The notes beneath the pieces were generated by a model. That model worked only from the letters and a program-made list of their open reading frames with translations. It did not search any database and was not told where the DNA came from. The translations under genes were made by a program, and so were the position numbers. Positions 37,507 through 45,827 of a DNA stretch of 64,000 nucleotides are shown piece after piece (the first letter of the stretch is position 1; each line of letters begins with the position of its first letter). Location: positions 1-64,000 of the forward strand of contig NZ_JONM01000003.1 of NCBI RefSeq assembly GCF_000711875.1, written 5' to 3'. Source of the stretch: Andreprevotia chitinilytica DSM 18519. Lineage in GTDB: Bacteria; Pseudomonadota; Gammaproteobacteria; Burkholderiales; Chitinibacteraceae.

Positions 37507-39345
37507 ATGTTCGAGTTCGTAGAAAAAAATAAAACAGCAGTGCAGGTCGTACTGGGATTGGTTTCCCTCGGCCTCGTGGTCGGTTTCGGCCTCACGGGCT
37601 ATAGCGCCATGCAAGGTGGCGGTGACTATCTCGCCAAGGTTGCCGGCCAGCAAATCACGGATCGTGACTTGGCTGAAGCGGCTGGTGGGCAAGCAATCAG
37701 CGATGAAATGCGCCCGATGCTGCTGGAACAAGTCGTTCGTCAGCGGATGATGCTGGCGCAGGCGAAGAAGCTCAATTTCGTGCCGAGCAAGCAACAGTTG
37801 CAGGACACCATTGCGGCAGTTCCGGCGTTCCAGGAAAACGGCCAGTTCAGCCCGAAGCGCTATCAGGATTTGCTGGCTTCGCAGCAAATGACGGTTGATC
37901 AGTTTGAAAAGCGCGTGAGCGATGACCTGGCAACTCGCCAGCTGTTGTCGTCGTTCATGCTCAGCGGTATCCAGGCCAACCCGACACTCGATCGTCTGGC
38001 CAAGTTGATGGGCGAAAAGCGTGCAGTTGCCGCAGCCATCATCAAGCCGGAAGACTTCCTCGCGCAGGCCAGCGTCAGCGATGCCGAGGTCAAGCAATAC
38101 TACGATCAGCATCAAGCCGAGCTGAAAGCACCAGAGATGGCCAAGCTGGAATACGTGGTGCTGTCGCAAGCTGCATTGGCTGCCGAGCAGACAATCAGCG
38201 ACGACGATGTACAAAAGTACTTCGATGCCCACAAAGCCGATTTGACCAAGGAAGAGCGCAAGGCTGCACATATCCTCATTGCTGCGCCGAAGACGGCGTC
38301 GGCCGATGAGAAGAAAGCGGCGCGTGCCAAGGCTGAAGAGCTGCTCAAGCAAGTGAAGGCCAATCCGGCCAAGTTTGCAGAGCTCGCAAAAGCTAACTCC
38401 CAAGATCCTGGTTCAGCGCCGAATGGCGGTGACTTGGGTTGGTTCGGTCAGGACGTGAGCTTTGTTGCGCCATTCAAGGAAGCCGTCTTCAAGCTCGCCA
38501 AGGGCCAGGTTTCCGACGTTGTCGAAACCGATTTCGGCTATCACATCATCAAGCTCGACGATGTGAAGACCAAGACGCTCGCCGATGTGAAGCCGCAGAT
38601 TCTCGAAAAGCTCAAGCAACAGAAAGCGCAAGCCGCCTTCGCCGCGCAAAAGGGCAAGTTCAACGATATGGTTTACCAGCAGGCAGATAGCCTCAAGCCG
38701 GTGGCTGATGCTTTCAAGCTGCAAGTGCAAACCAGCGGCTGGGTGACCCGCACTGGCGCGCAAGATCCGATGTTGAACAACCCGAAGCTGGCTGAAGCTG
38801 TGTTTGGTGATGATGTGCTGAAGAAAAAGCACAACACCGATGGTGTTGAAGTCGCGCCGGGCACTGTGGTTTCTGCTCGCGTCGTTGATTACAAGGCTGC
38901 GCAAATCCCGCCGTTGGCGACGGTTATGCCGGATATCCAGAACAAGCTCAAGCTGGAGAAAGCGATCAAGCTGGCAGCTGCAGACGGTGCGAAGAAGCTG
39001 GCAGCGTTGCAGAAGGGCGACAATGTTGCGCTCACCTGGAGCGAGCCGAAAGAAGTGGCCCGTGTTGGTGAGCGTGCGATTGATCCCAAGCAGTTGAGCA
39101 CGATTTTCGCTGCGCCGGCGGACAAGTTGCCAGCTTATGCGGGTGGTGATGTCGGGCGCGGTTTCGTGATCTACAAGGTTGTGAAGGCTGTTCCGGCTCC
39201 TGCTTTGACGCCTGATATGCGGCAGAAGCTGGTGCAACAACTGAGCCAGATGTATGGCCAAGTGGAGATCGGCAATTATCTGGCCGGGCTCAAGGGCGGC
39301 ATCAAGGTCGAATACGGTCGTGCACTGACTCCGCCGAAGGAATAA
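37507..39345 (+). CDS. ppiD: Periplasmic peptidyl-prolyl isomerase / chaperone PpiD
   Basis: The 612-residue inner-membrane-anchored protein has one transmembrane helix at about residues 12-34 (VQVVLGLVSLGLVVGFGLTG), a SurA-like N-terminal domain (LLEQVVRQRMMLAQAKKLNF), a parvulin domain (KAAHILIAAP, FAELAKANSQDPGSAPNGGD, LGWFGQDVSFVAPFKEAVF) and a long C-terminal periplasmic part. PpiD assists folding of exported proteins at the Sec translocon. ATG 37507 (MFEFVEKNK) fits the family. It is separated from the tRNAs by a 237-base gap with no other feature seen. Confidence 0.93.
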   Translation: MFEFVEKNKTAVQVVLGLVSLGLVVGFGLTGYSAMQGGGDYLAKVAGQQITDRDLAEAAGGQAISDEMRPMLLEQVVRQRMMLAQAKKLNFVPSKQQLQDTIAAVPAFQENGQFSPKRYQDLLASQQMTVDQFEKRVSDDLATRQLLSSFMLSGIQANPTLDRLAKLMGEKRAVAAAIIKPEDFLAQASVSDAEVKQYYDQHQAELKAPEMAKLEYVVLSQAALAAEQTISDDDVQKYFDAHKADLTKEERKAAHILIAAPKTASADEKKAARAKAEELLKQVKANPAKFAELAKANSQDPGSAPNGGDLGWFGQDVSFVAPFKEAVFKLAKGQVSDVVETDFGYHIIKLDDVKTKTLADVKPQILEKLKQQKAQAAFAAQKGKFNDMVYQQADSLKPVADAFKLQVQTSGWVTRTGAQDPMLNNPKLAEAVFGDDVLKKKHNTDGVEVAPGTVVSARVVDYKAAQIPPLATVMPDIQNKLKLEKAIKLAAADGAKKLAALQKGDNVALTWSEPKEVARVGERAIDPKQLSTIFAAPADKLPAYAGGDVGRGFVIYKVVKAVPAPALTPDMRQKLVQQLSQMYGQVEIGNYLAGLKGGIKVEYGRALTPPKE

Positions 39346-39374
39346 GCCGCGCAGTTAGTTCTGCAGTCGGTTCC

Positions 39375-39412
39375 AACAACAAAGCCACGCAATGCGTGGC
39401 TTTGTTGTTTTT
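39375..39412 (+). terminator. Rho-independent terminator after ppiD
   Basis: AACAACAAAGCCACGCA and TGCGTGGCTTTGTTGTT are exact 17-bp arms around one base, then TTT. The symmetry would also work on the other strand. Confidence 0.9.
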
Positions 39413-39571
39413 GGCTTGCGTGAGTTACACGACCAAACCATATAGTGGTTATGCGACTTTCCCGGGCTGTCAGGTTGAGCGGGATTGATTATGCTGTGCC
39501 AAATGATATTGCGCGCCGCGCACACGGCGCTGCTTGCCGAGATCCTGACCACTATCCATGGAGCTATCCCG

Positions 39572-40603
39572 ATGTTAAGGAACAAGCGAAATGCCGCTAC
39601 TGCGGCATTGATGAGCCTGCTGACCATTACCGGTGTTTATGCAGATACCGCAGCACCGCGCCCGGTCAAGGTCATGATCGTTTCCATGTTTGGCCCGGAA
39701 GGCCAGACCTGGCTGAATCATATCCATGCCAACGACGCCATTGCCGTTCCCGGCCTGTCGCCCGACTACCCGGTGATTCATTGCAACGCCGACGATGTGT
39801 GCGTGCTGACCACTGGCATGGGCCATGCCAACGCGGCGGCTTCGGTGGCGGCTTTGGTCTGGTCACGCCAGTTCGATTTGACCAAGACGTATTTCCTGGT
39901 CGCCGGGATTGCCGGGATCGATCCCAAGCAGGGCACCTTGGGTACGGCGGCTTGGGCGCGCTATCTGGTGGATTTCGGCATTCAGTGGGAGCTGGATGCG
40001 CGTGAGATTCCCAAGGGCTGGGAAACGGGTTACCTCGGTATCAATACCAGGAGCCCGGACGATAAACCCCCATTGGATTACCGCACCGAAGTGTTCCAGT
40101 TGAACGAGCCGCTGTTGCAAAAGGCCCTGGCGCTCTCCAAGGACGCCAAACTCAGCGACAGCAAGGAAGCGCAGGCTTTTCGTGCCAAGTATGCCTACGC
40201 GCCAGCCAATAAGCCGCCTGTGGTCACGCAATGTGACACCCTGGCGGGCGATACCTGGTTTTCCGGCGCCAAGCTTGGTGAACGTGCCCGTGACTGGACG
40301 AAATTGTTGACCGACGGCAAGGGCGTGTATTGCACTACGCAGCAGGAAGACAATGCCACGTATGAGGTGCTCAAGCGCGGTGCGGCTGCCGGGTTGACCG
40401 ACGTCAGTCGCGTAGCGGTGCTACGCACGGGGTCGGATTTTGATCGGCCCCCCAAGGGAATGTCTGCTATGGACAATCTGCTTGGTTATCAGCAGCAAGG
40501 CGGCTTTGTGCCGGCAGTGCAGAATCTGTATCTGGCCGGCTGGCCGCTGGTGGACAACATCGTGAAGCATTGGGCGCAGTGGCAGGAAGGCGTGCCGCAG
40601 TAA
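39572..40603 (+). CDS. Purine nucleoside permease-like periplasmic protein (NUP family)
   Basis: The 343-residue protein begins with a Sec-type signal peptide (MLRNKRNAATAALMSLLTIT to about VYADT). Family segments include VMIVSMFGPEGQTWL, TGMGHANAAASVAALVWSRQ, FLVAGIAGIDPKQGTLGTAA, and WARYLVDFGIQWELDAREIP. This matches the NUP (purine nucleoside permease) family known from fungi and proteobacteria, whose fold resembles nucleoside phosphorylases. Whether it transports or cleaves nucleosides is unclear. The start is chosen by GGAG and the signal peptide. Confidence 0.8.
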   Translation: MLRNKRNAATAALMSLLTITGVYADTAAPRPVKVMIVSMFGPEGQTWLNHIHANDAIAVPGLSPDYPVIHCNADDVCVLTTGMGHANAAASVAALVWSRQFDLTKTYFLVAGIAGIDPKQGTLGTAAWARYLVDFGIQWELDAREIPKGWETGYLGINTRSPDDKPPLDYRTEVFQLNEPLLQKALALSKDAKLSDSKEAQAFRAKYAYAPANKPPVVTQCDTLAGDTWFSGAKLGERARDWTKLLTDGKGVYCTTQQEDNATYEVLKRGAAAGLTDVSRVAVLRTGSDFDRPPKGMSAMDNLLGYQQQGGFVPAVQNLYLAGWPLVDNIVKHWAQWQEGVPQ

Positions 40604-40614
40604 CGTCGGCAATG

Positions 40615-40652
40615 GCGGACAGCAGGGCATTTCTGCCCTTACTGTCCCGCCG
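40615..40652. terminator. Hairpin between the convergent NUP and reductase genes
   Basis: GGCGGACAGCAGGGCA and TGCCCTTACTGTCCCGCC are mostly complementary around TTTC, with small mismatches and no T-run. It may act as a weak bidirectional terminator. Confidence 0.4.
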
Positions 40653-40657
40653 ATGGC

Positions 40658-41677
40658 TTAGTCCGCCACGCGTATGACCAACTTGCCGAAGTTGCGTCCT
40701 TCCAACAGCCCGATGAATGCCTGCGGCGCATTCTCAAGACCGGCAACGATGTCTTCGCGGAACTTGATCTGGCCGGCTTTCAGCCAAGGGCCCATGGCCG
40801 CAGCAAACTCGCCATAACGATGCCAGTGATCGAGGATGATGAAGCCCTGCATGCGGATACGCTTCTTCAACAACAAGCTGGTCAGTAGTGGCAGACGATC
40901 CGGGCCGGCAGGCAGCGATTCGGCGTTGTACTGCGAAATCACGCCGCAAATGGGTACACGCGCATTGTCGTTCAGCAATGGCATGACGGCATCAAACACC
41001 TTGCCGCCGACATTTTCGTAATACACATCGATGCCATTCGGGCTGGCAGCTGCAAGCTGAGCCGCCAAGTTATCAGCGCGGTGATCAAGGCACGCATCGA
41101 AACCGAGTTCTTCGACTGCATAGCGACATTTCTCCGCACCGCCAGCAATGCCGATCACACGGCAACCTTTGAGCTTGGCGATCTGGCCCACCACCGAGCC
41201 GACAGCACCGGTGGCTGCTGCGACCACGACCGTTTCACCCGCTTGCGGGTTGCCGATATCGAGCAGGCCCAGATAGGCAGTGAAGCCCGGCATGCCAAGC
41301 ACGCCCAGCGCGAGCGACGGTTGGGTGAGGGATCGATCAAGCTTGGTCAGCCCTTCACCGTTGGAAATCTCGTATTCCTGCCAGCCGGAGAAGCCCAAGA
41401 CCACATCACCAACCTGATAGCCCGGATGATTGGAGGCTTCAACGCGGCTGACCGTGCCGCCGACCATCACATCATTCAATTCGAGTGGCGGTGCGTAGGA
41501 AGGCGCATCGCTCATGCGGCCGCGCATGTATGGGTCGAGCGAGAGGGACAGCGTTTTCAGTAGCACCTCGCCAGCGGCTGGGGCTGGAACGGTGGTGGTT
41601 TCGAGACGGAAATTGTCTGGCGTCGGTGCACCCTTAGGGCGCGATGCCATGACGATGCGACGATTTTGCAGTGACAT
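40658..41677 (-). CDS. NADPH-dependent MDR-family reductase (CurA-like)
   Basis: The 339-residue medium-chain reductase lacks zinc ligands. It has LSLSLDPYMRGRM, which is typical of the leukotriene B4 dehydrogenase/CurA group, VVVAAATGAVGSVVGQIAKL as the Rossmann motif, and DVYYENVGGKVFDAVMPLL. Such enzymes reduce double bonds of enones, including curcumin and reactive aldehydes. It lies 64 bases after the YqhD-like gene and is probably co-transcribed, which fits an electrophile-detoxifying unit under NemR. The start at 41677 (MSLQNRRIVMASRPKG) fits the family. Confidence 0.87.
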   Translation of the reverse strand: MSLQNRRIVMASRPKGAPTPDNFRLETTTVPAPAAGEVLLKTLSLSLDPYMRGRMSDAPSYAPPLELNDVMVGGTVSRVEASNHPGYQVGDVVLGFSGWQEYEISNGEGLTKLDRSLTQPSLALGVLGMPGFTAYLGLLDIGNPQAGETVVVAAATGAVGSVVGQIAKLKGCRVIGIAGGAEKCRYAVEELGFDACLDHRADNLAAQLAAASPNGIDVYYENVGGKVFDAVMPLLNDNARVPICGVISQYNAESLPAGPDRLPLLTSLLLKKRIRMQGFIILDHWHRYGEFAAAMGPWLKAGQIKFREDIVAGLENAPQAFIGLLEGRNFGKLVIRVAD

Positions 41678-41699
41678 GAGATGACCTGTGCGAGGGAAG

Positions 41700-41721
41700 G
41701 GCGGCACCACTTGGTGCCGCC
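41700..41721 (-). other. Stem-loop between the YqhD-like and CurA-like genes
   Basis: GGCGGCACCA and TGGTGCCGCC (arms 41700-41709 and 41712-41721) form a very stable hairpin without a T-run. It could tune relative expression or mRNA stability within the operon. Confidence 0.45.
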
Positions 41722-41741
41722 AGAAGGAAGGTAGAGAGGGC

Positions 41742-42902
41742 TTAGAAGCAGCTTTCCAGCACTTGCCGGCTGGTAGCGAGCGTCACATTGCGGTGCTCGC
41801 CCAGCTGCGTCATGCCATGCTTTTCGAGCTGGCCGAGCACGCGATCAATGGCTTCGCGGCCGACGCTGTAGTCCGGCAGGCGCGTTTTTACGCCGACGCT
41901 CTCGAAGAACTCGCGCGTATTGGCGATGGCGGCATTGATGCGCGCCTCTTCGTCGCCTTCACGAATGCCCCAGACACGTTCCGCGTATTGCAGCAGCTTG
42001 GCGCGCTTGTCGGCGCGGCGCACTTGCAGCATCGACGGCAGCACGACAGCCAGCGTTTGCGCGTGATCCAGACCATACAGCGCAGTCAGTTCGTGGCCGA
42101 GCATGTGTGTCGCCCAATCCTGCGGCACGCCAGCGCCGATCAAGCCGTTGAGCGCCATGGTGGCGGCCCACATCAGGTTGGCGCGTACTTGGTAATCGTG
42201 CGGGGTGGCGATCACCTTGGGGCCGAGTTCGATCAGTGTCTGCAGCAGGCCTTCGGCGAAGCGGTCCTGCACCGGGGCATCCGCCGGATAGGTGAGGTAT
42301 TGCTCCATCACGTGGGTGAAGGCATCGACCACCCCGTTGGCGACTTGGCGCGGGGGCAGGGTGTAGGTCTTGACCGGGTCGAGGATGGAGAACTTGGGGA
42401 AGGTCTTGTTGCTGCCGAAAAACAGTTTGTCGTGTGTCGCGTAGCGGGTAATCACGCCACCGTTGTTCATTTCCGAGCCGGTTGCGGGCAACGTGAGCAC
42501 TGCACCCAAGGGCAGGGCGGCGGTGATCTTGGCGCCGAAGCTGGTCAGGATGTCCCACGGATCGTCGCCTTCATAGACCGAAGCCGCGGCGACGAACTTG
42601 GTGCCGTCGAGCACCGAGCCGCCACCCACCGCGAGCAGGAAGTCGATCTTTTCCGCCTTCACCAGTTCGACGGCACGCATCAGCGTCTCGAAACCCGGGT
42701 TGGCTTCAATGCCGCCGAATTCAAAAGTGGTGAAGCCAGCCAGCGCACTGTTCACTTCATCGAGCGTGCCGTTTTTCTTCACGCTGCCACCGCCGTACAA
42801 CACCAGTACGCGACTGCCGGCCGGCACCAGCGTGGCCAGATTCTTGATCCGGCCTTCGCCGAAAACGATGTGAACAGGATTGTAGAAGTCGAAGGACTGC
42901 AT
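41742..42902 (-). CDS. NADPH-dependent iron-containing alcohol dehydrogenase (YqhD-like)
   Basis: The 386-residue type III alcohol dehydrogenase resembles YqhD/BDH. It starts FDFYNPVHIVFGEGRIKNL and has LYGGGSVKKNGTLDEV for NADP(H) specificity, AVGGGSVLDGTKF, and metal ligands in VVDAFTHVMEQY (Asp, His) and HMLGHELTALYGLDHAQTLA (His, His). It would reduce short-chain aldehydes such as methylglyoxal or acrolein. A NemR-type operator lies 28 bases upstream, and GAGGAG precedes the start. E. coli yqhD is controlled by YqhC, so NemR control would be a rewiring. Confidence 0.9.
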   Translation of the reverse strand: MQSFDFYNPVHIVFGEGRIKNLATLVPAGSRVLVLYGGGSVKKNGTLDEVNSALAGFTTFEFGGIEANPGFETLMRAVELVKAEKIDFLLAVGGGSVLDGTKFVAAASVYEGDDPWDILTSFGAKITAALPLGAVLTLPATGSEMNNGGVITRYATHDKLFFGSNKTFPKFSILDPVKTYTLPPRQVANGVVDAFTHVMEQYLTYPADAPVQDRFAEGLLQTLIELGPKVIATPHDYQVRANLMWAATMALNGLIGAGVPQDWATHMLGHELTALYGLDHAQTLAVVLPSMLQVRRADKRAKLLQYAERVWGIREGDEEARINAAIANTREFFESVGVKTRLPDYSVGREAIDRVLGQLEKHGMTQLGEHRNVTLATSRQVLESCF

Positions 42903-42930
42903 GGTTTGCTCCTCGCAAGTCTGAGATAAC

Positions 42931-42945
42931 TAGACCGGTCGTCTA
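42931..42945. promoter_or_regulatory. NemR-type operator upstream of the alcohol dehydrogenase
   Basis: TAGACCGGTCGTCTA, an imperfect palindrome, occurs identically at 43615-43629 upstream of nemR. Two exact 15-base copies in one regulator neighbourhood, each within 30 bases of a start codon, point to binding by the TetR-family protein between them. Confidence 0.8.
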
Positions 42946-42956
42946 GAATTTGCTGC

Positions 42957-42984
42957 AAAAAAACGGCCTGAAACGTTCAGACCG
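42957..42984 (-). terminator. Rho-independent terminator of nemR
   Basis: On the minus strand CGGTCTGAA and TTCAGGCCG pair (one G-U) around CGT and are followed by seven T residues. It separates nemR from the alcohol dehydrogenase, which must therefore use its own operator-controlled promoter. Confidence 0.85.
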
Positions 42985-43002
42985 TCGGATTCGGATTGTT
43001 CG

Positions 43003-43590
43003 CTACGGTTGCTTGAGCATGGATCTGGTGGCGCTCAGTGCGGCTTCAAGAGCGCTGTTATCAAGCCGCACCTTGGTGAGCAGGCTCGCGCCCAGCCACA
43101 GTTGGTAGAGCACTTGCGCGGTGTGGGCTGGATCGAGCGCTGGTAAGGAGCCATCAGCGATGCCGCTTTCCATCACTCGCGTCAGCTGGGAGATCACGCG
43201 GTCGGTGCCGAGCTTGAGTTCCGCGCGCATCGCTTCGGAAAGGTCGGATACTTCGGCGCTCAGTTTCACGACCAGGCATTGTTCCTCGCAACGGCAAAGG
43301 CTGTAGGTGGTCAGCCAGCCGGTCCAGTACCGCATCAGCTTTTCCGCGCCGGTGCCGGGTTCGTTGAACAAGGCATTGACGTGGCCGAGATACTCCGTGA
43401 AGTAGCGCTCCAGCAGGGCGGCACCGAACGCTTCTTTCGAGGCGAAGTAGTGGTAGAACGAGCCCTTGGGCACGTCGGCGGCAGACAGCACTTCGGCGAT
43501 GCCGACGGCGGAAAAGCCTTTGCCGAGGATGATCGATTCACCGGTCGCGAGCAGATGTTCGCGGGTGTCTTCGTGACGTCTTTTTACCAT
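43003..43590 (-). CDS. nemR: TetR-family repressor, NemR ortholog
   Basis: The 195-residue regulator closely follows E. coli NemR from memory: EDTREHLLATGE, LSAADVPKGSFYHYFASKEA (HTH, residues 35-54) and CLVVKLSAEVSDLSEAMRAE. Cys105 aligns with NemR Cys106, the redox-sensing residue, and Lys173 aligns with Lys175, its sulfenamide partner; the Cys116 position is Ser. Extra cysteines 99 and 101 lie close by. NemR releases DNA on exposure to HOCl, quinones and reactive aldehydes. An identical operator lies 24 bases upstream, so autoregulation is likely. Confidence 0.88.
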   Translation of the reverse strand: MVKRRHEDTREHLLATGESIILGKGFSAVGIAEVLSAADVPKGSFYHYFASKEAFGAALLERYFTEYLGHVNALFNEPGTGAEKLMRYWTGWLTTYSLCRCEEQCLVVKLSAEVSDLSEAMRAELKLGTDRVISQLTRVMESGIADGSLPALDPAHTAQVLYQLWLGASLLTKVRLDNSALEAALSATRSMLKQP

Positions 43591-43614
43591 GATGGCCGGA
43601 TACTAATTTATGAT

Positions 43615-43629
43615 TAGACCGGTCGTCTA
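43615..43629. promoter_or_regulatory. NemR-type operator between nemR and the DsbA-like gene
   Basis: TAGACCGGTCGTCTA is identical to 42931-42945. A possible -10 (TATGAT, 43609-43614) for the plus-strand genes abuts it, so one site could control both divergent units. Confidence 0.8.
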
Positions 43630-43707
43630 CAAATTTTTGCTGTCGTCCCCATCTCCATCCGACGCTTCCAATCCCTCTTCAATCCAGAACCATCAGGTAT
43701 CTCAATC

Positions 43708-44343
43708 ATGGCTACACAACCTCATTCGTTTGAATTGCTGTTCGATCCCCTCTGTGGCTGGTGCTACGGCGCCCACCCGATTGTCCGTGCGGTGATCAAG
43801 CAACAGGCCAAGCCATTCAAACTCACCCCGACCGGCCTGTTCGCTCGTGATGGTGGCCGTGAGATGGATGCCGGTTTTGCCGCCTACGCGTGGCAGAACG
43901 ACCAACGCATCATGAAAATGACCGGGCAGGTTTTTTCGGATGCCTACAAGCAAGATGTGCTCGACGCCGGCGGTCGCTTCGATTCGTGGCTGATGACGGT
44001 GGCGTTCCACCTGATCGAAACCCATACGCCGGCGCAGGGGCTGGAAGTGCTGGAGGCGCTGCAGCAATTGCGCTATGTGCAAGGGCAAGACGTGAGTGAT
44101 CCGCAAGTGCTGGCTAGCGTGGCGGTGAAGTTTGGCCTGGAACGCGATGCCTTTATTGCCCAGCTGACCGCGCCGGACGTGGTGCAAGCCGTCAAAGCGC
44201 GTATCGAAGCCGGTCAGCAAGCCATGCGTCGCCATGGTGTGCGCGGTGTGCCGGCCTTGGTGGTGGAAACGGCCAATGGCTCAAGCGTGTTGCCATCGCT
44301 CTATGACCCGAACAGCTTGGCGTCGATCGGCGTCGATATTTGA
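43708..44343 (+). CDS. DsbA/FrnE-family thioredoxin-fold protein
   Basis: The 211-residue protein has an active-site CGWC at residues 16-19 (LFDPLCGWCYGAHPIV), an inserted helical domain, and cis-Pro segment HGVRGVPALVVE near the C-terminus. It resembles cytoplasmic FrnE/DsbA-like oxidoreductases and lacks a signal peptide. A role in thiol repair after oxidant or electrophile stress is inferred from its divergent position to nemR and the shared operator. The substrate is unknown. Confidence 0.85.
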   Translation: MATQPHSFELLFDPLCGWCYGAHPIVRAVIKQQAKPFKLTPTGLFARDGGREMDAGFAAYAWQNDQRIMKMTGQVFSDAYKQDVLDAGGRFDSWLMTVAFHLIETHTPAQGLEVLEALQQLRYVQGQDVSDPQVLASVAVKFGLERDAFIAQLTAPDVVQAVKARIEAGQQAMRRHGVRGVPALVVETANGSSVLPSLYDPNSLASIGVDI

Positions 44344-44451
44344 TTGTCCCGGTATTTGCGATGAGTAATTGCTGATTCGCATGTTTATCCCGAATTTGTC
44401 CGCGATTAGACTTGCTCCATCACTTGAACAGGATTGAACAGGAGCAAGACC

Positions 44452-44862
44452 ATGAACGCTGAGTCCCGTACCGCCCCCTGGGGCATTTTTCTACTGCGTG
44501 CCGCGCTGGGCGTGATGTTTCTCGCCCACGGCTTTACCAAGCTGTTCGTGTTTACCCTGCCGGGCACGGCGCAGTTTTTCGCTTCGGTCGGCTTCCCCGG
44601 CTGGATCGCCTATCCGGCGACGTTCGCTGAAATTGGCGGTGGCCTCTTCCTGATTCTGGGTATCCTGCCGCGTTGGGTGGCTGCTGCACTGGCCATCCAG
44701 CTGTTCTTCGCGTCGACGGTGCATTTTGGCAACGGCTGGTCGTTCACCAATCCGCACGGTGGCTGGGAATATCCGATTTTCCTCACCGTGACTGCGCTGG
44801 CTGTGGCCTTGCTGGGTGACGGTGCCTTGACGCTGGTGAAGAGCCGCCTGCCCAAGCGCTAA
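44452..44862 (+). CDS. DoxX-family membrane protein
   Basis: The 136-residue protein has four predicted membrane helices and the DoxX pattern LLRAALGVMFLAHGFTKLFV, FFASVGFPGWIAYPATFAEI and GGLFLILGILPRWVAAALAI. DoxX proteins are linked to oxidant and thiol stress in several bacteria (family knowledge). ATG 44452 follows GGAGCAAGACC. It lies 108 bases after the DsbA-like gene and 107 before the dioxygenase gene, spacing that allows either one operon or separate promoters. Confidence 0.88.
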   Translation: MNAESRTAPWGIFLLRAALGVMFLAHGFTKLFVFTLPGTAQFFASVGFPGWIAYPATFAEIGGGLFLILGILPRWVAAALAIQLFFASTVHFGNGWSFTNPHGGWEYPIFLTVTALAVALLGDGALTLVKSRLPKR

Positions 44863-44969
44863 GCGGTAAAAGACGCCAAGGAGGCCGGTGTTGTACCGGT
44901 CTCGTTAAATTGATTTGAATGGATTGATCCGACGCTTGATATGCGTCGGCTACCGATTGGAGTACTGCC

Positions 44970-45758
44970 ATGTCCCGCCTGCCTACCGTTTTCGTATCCC
45001 ACGGCTCGCCGATGCTGGCGCTGGGTGCCGGCGAAACCGGCTACGCCTGGCGCAAGCTGGCTGAGTCACTGCCCAAGCCACGCGCGGTGGTGGTGTTTTC
45101 TGCGCATTGGTCATCGCCGCTGCCGGCCGTCGGTGCTGCTGCACAACACGGCACCATCCATGATTTCTATGGTTTCCCTGCGCCGCTGTATGACGTCCGC
45201 TACGACACGCAAGGCGAACCGGCATTGGCACAACGCTTGGCCCAAGGCCTGCAGGATGCCGGTTGGCCGGCGCGAATCGATGTGGAACGCGGGCTCGACC
45301 ACGGCGCGTGGGTGCCGCTGAAAGACATGTATCCGCAGGCCGATGTGCCCGTGGTGCCGGTGTCGATCAATAACCGGCAAAGCCCGGCATGGCATTACCA
45401 GCTTGGCCACGCGCTGGCGCCACTGTTGGATGACGACGTGTTGCTGCTGGCATCCGGCAGCCTCACGCACAATCTGTATGAGATCGAGCCGGGTCGCGAT
45501 GGCGAAACGCCGCCACCCTATGTGACGGCGTTTCAGGACTGGTTCCATGCCAAGCTCACCGCGGGCGATCTGCCGGCCTTGCTCGACTATCGCCGCCAAG
45601 CCCCGGACGCGGAACGTGCGCATCCGACGCAGGAACACTTGTTGCCGCTCTTCGTTGCACTGGGTGCCGCCGGGGCCAATCCAGATGTAACGCGCCATTT
45701 CGACAAAGTGACCGAGCGGATACTGGCAATGGATGTCTACGGGTTTTCAGCACGCTGA
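44970..45758 (+). CDS. ygiD: Class III extradiol ring-cleavage dioxygenase (YgiD-like)
   Basis: The 262-residue metalloenzyme resembles plant DODA and E. coli YgiD (4,5-DOPA dioxygenase). Metal-binding or catalytic His are visible: His11 in FVSHGSPML, His46 in FSAHWSS and His111 in RGLDHGAWVPL. SGSLTHNLYEIEPG supplies a further His. It would open catechol rings, which fits detoxification of catechols and quinones. Many genomes place ygiD-like and DoxX genes with quinone-responsive regulators (recollection), which agrees with the nearby NemR. Confidence 0.88.
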   Translation: MSRLPTVFVSHGSPMLALGAGETGYAWRKLAESLPKPRAVVVFSAHWSSPLPAVGAAAQHGTIHDFYGFPAPLYDVRYDTQGEPALAQRLAQGLQDAGWPARIDVERGLDHGAWVPLKDMYPQADVPVVPVSINNRQSPAWHYQLGHALAPLLDDDVLLLASGSLTHNLYEIEPGRDGETPPPYVTAFQDWFHAKLTAGDLPALLDYRRQAPDAERAHPTQEHLLPLFVALGAAGANPDVTRHFDKVTERILAMDVYGFSAR

Positions 45759-45827
45759 AAGTGGATTGTCGTCACTACGAAATAAGGTTAGGGCATACTG
45801 CTGACACTTTATTTCGTGGAGACGACA

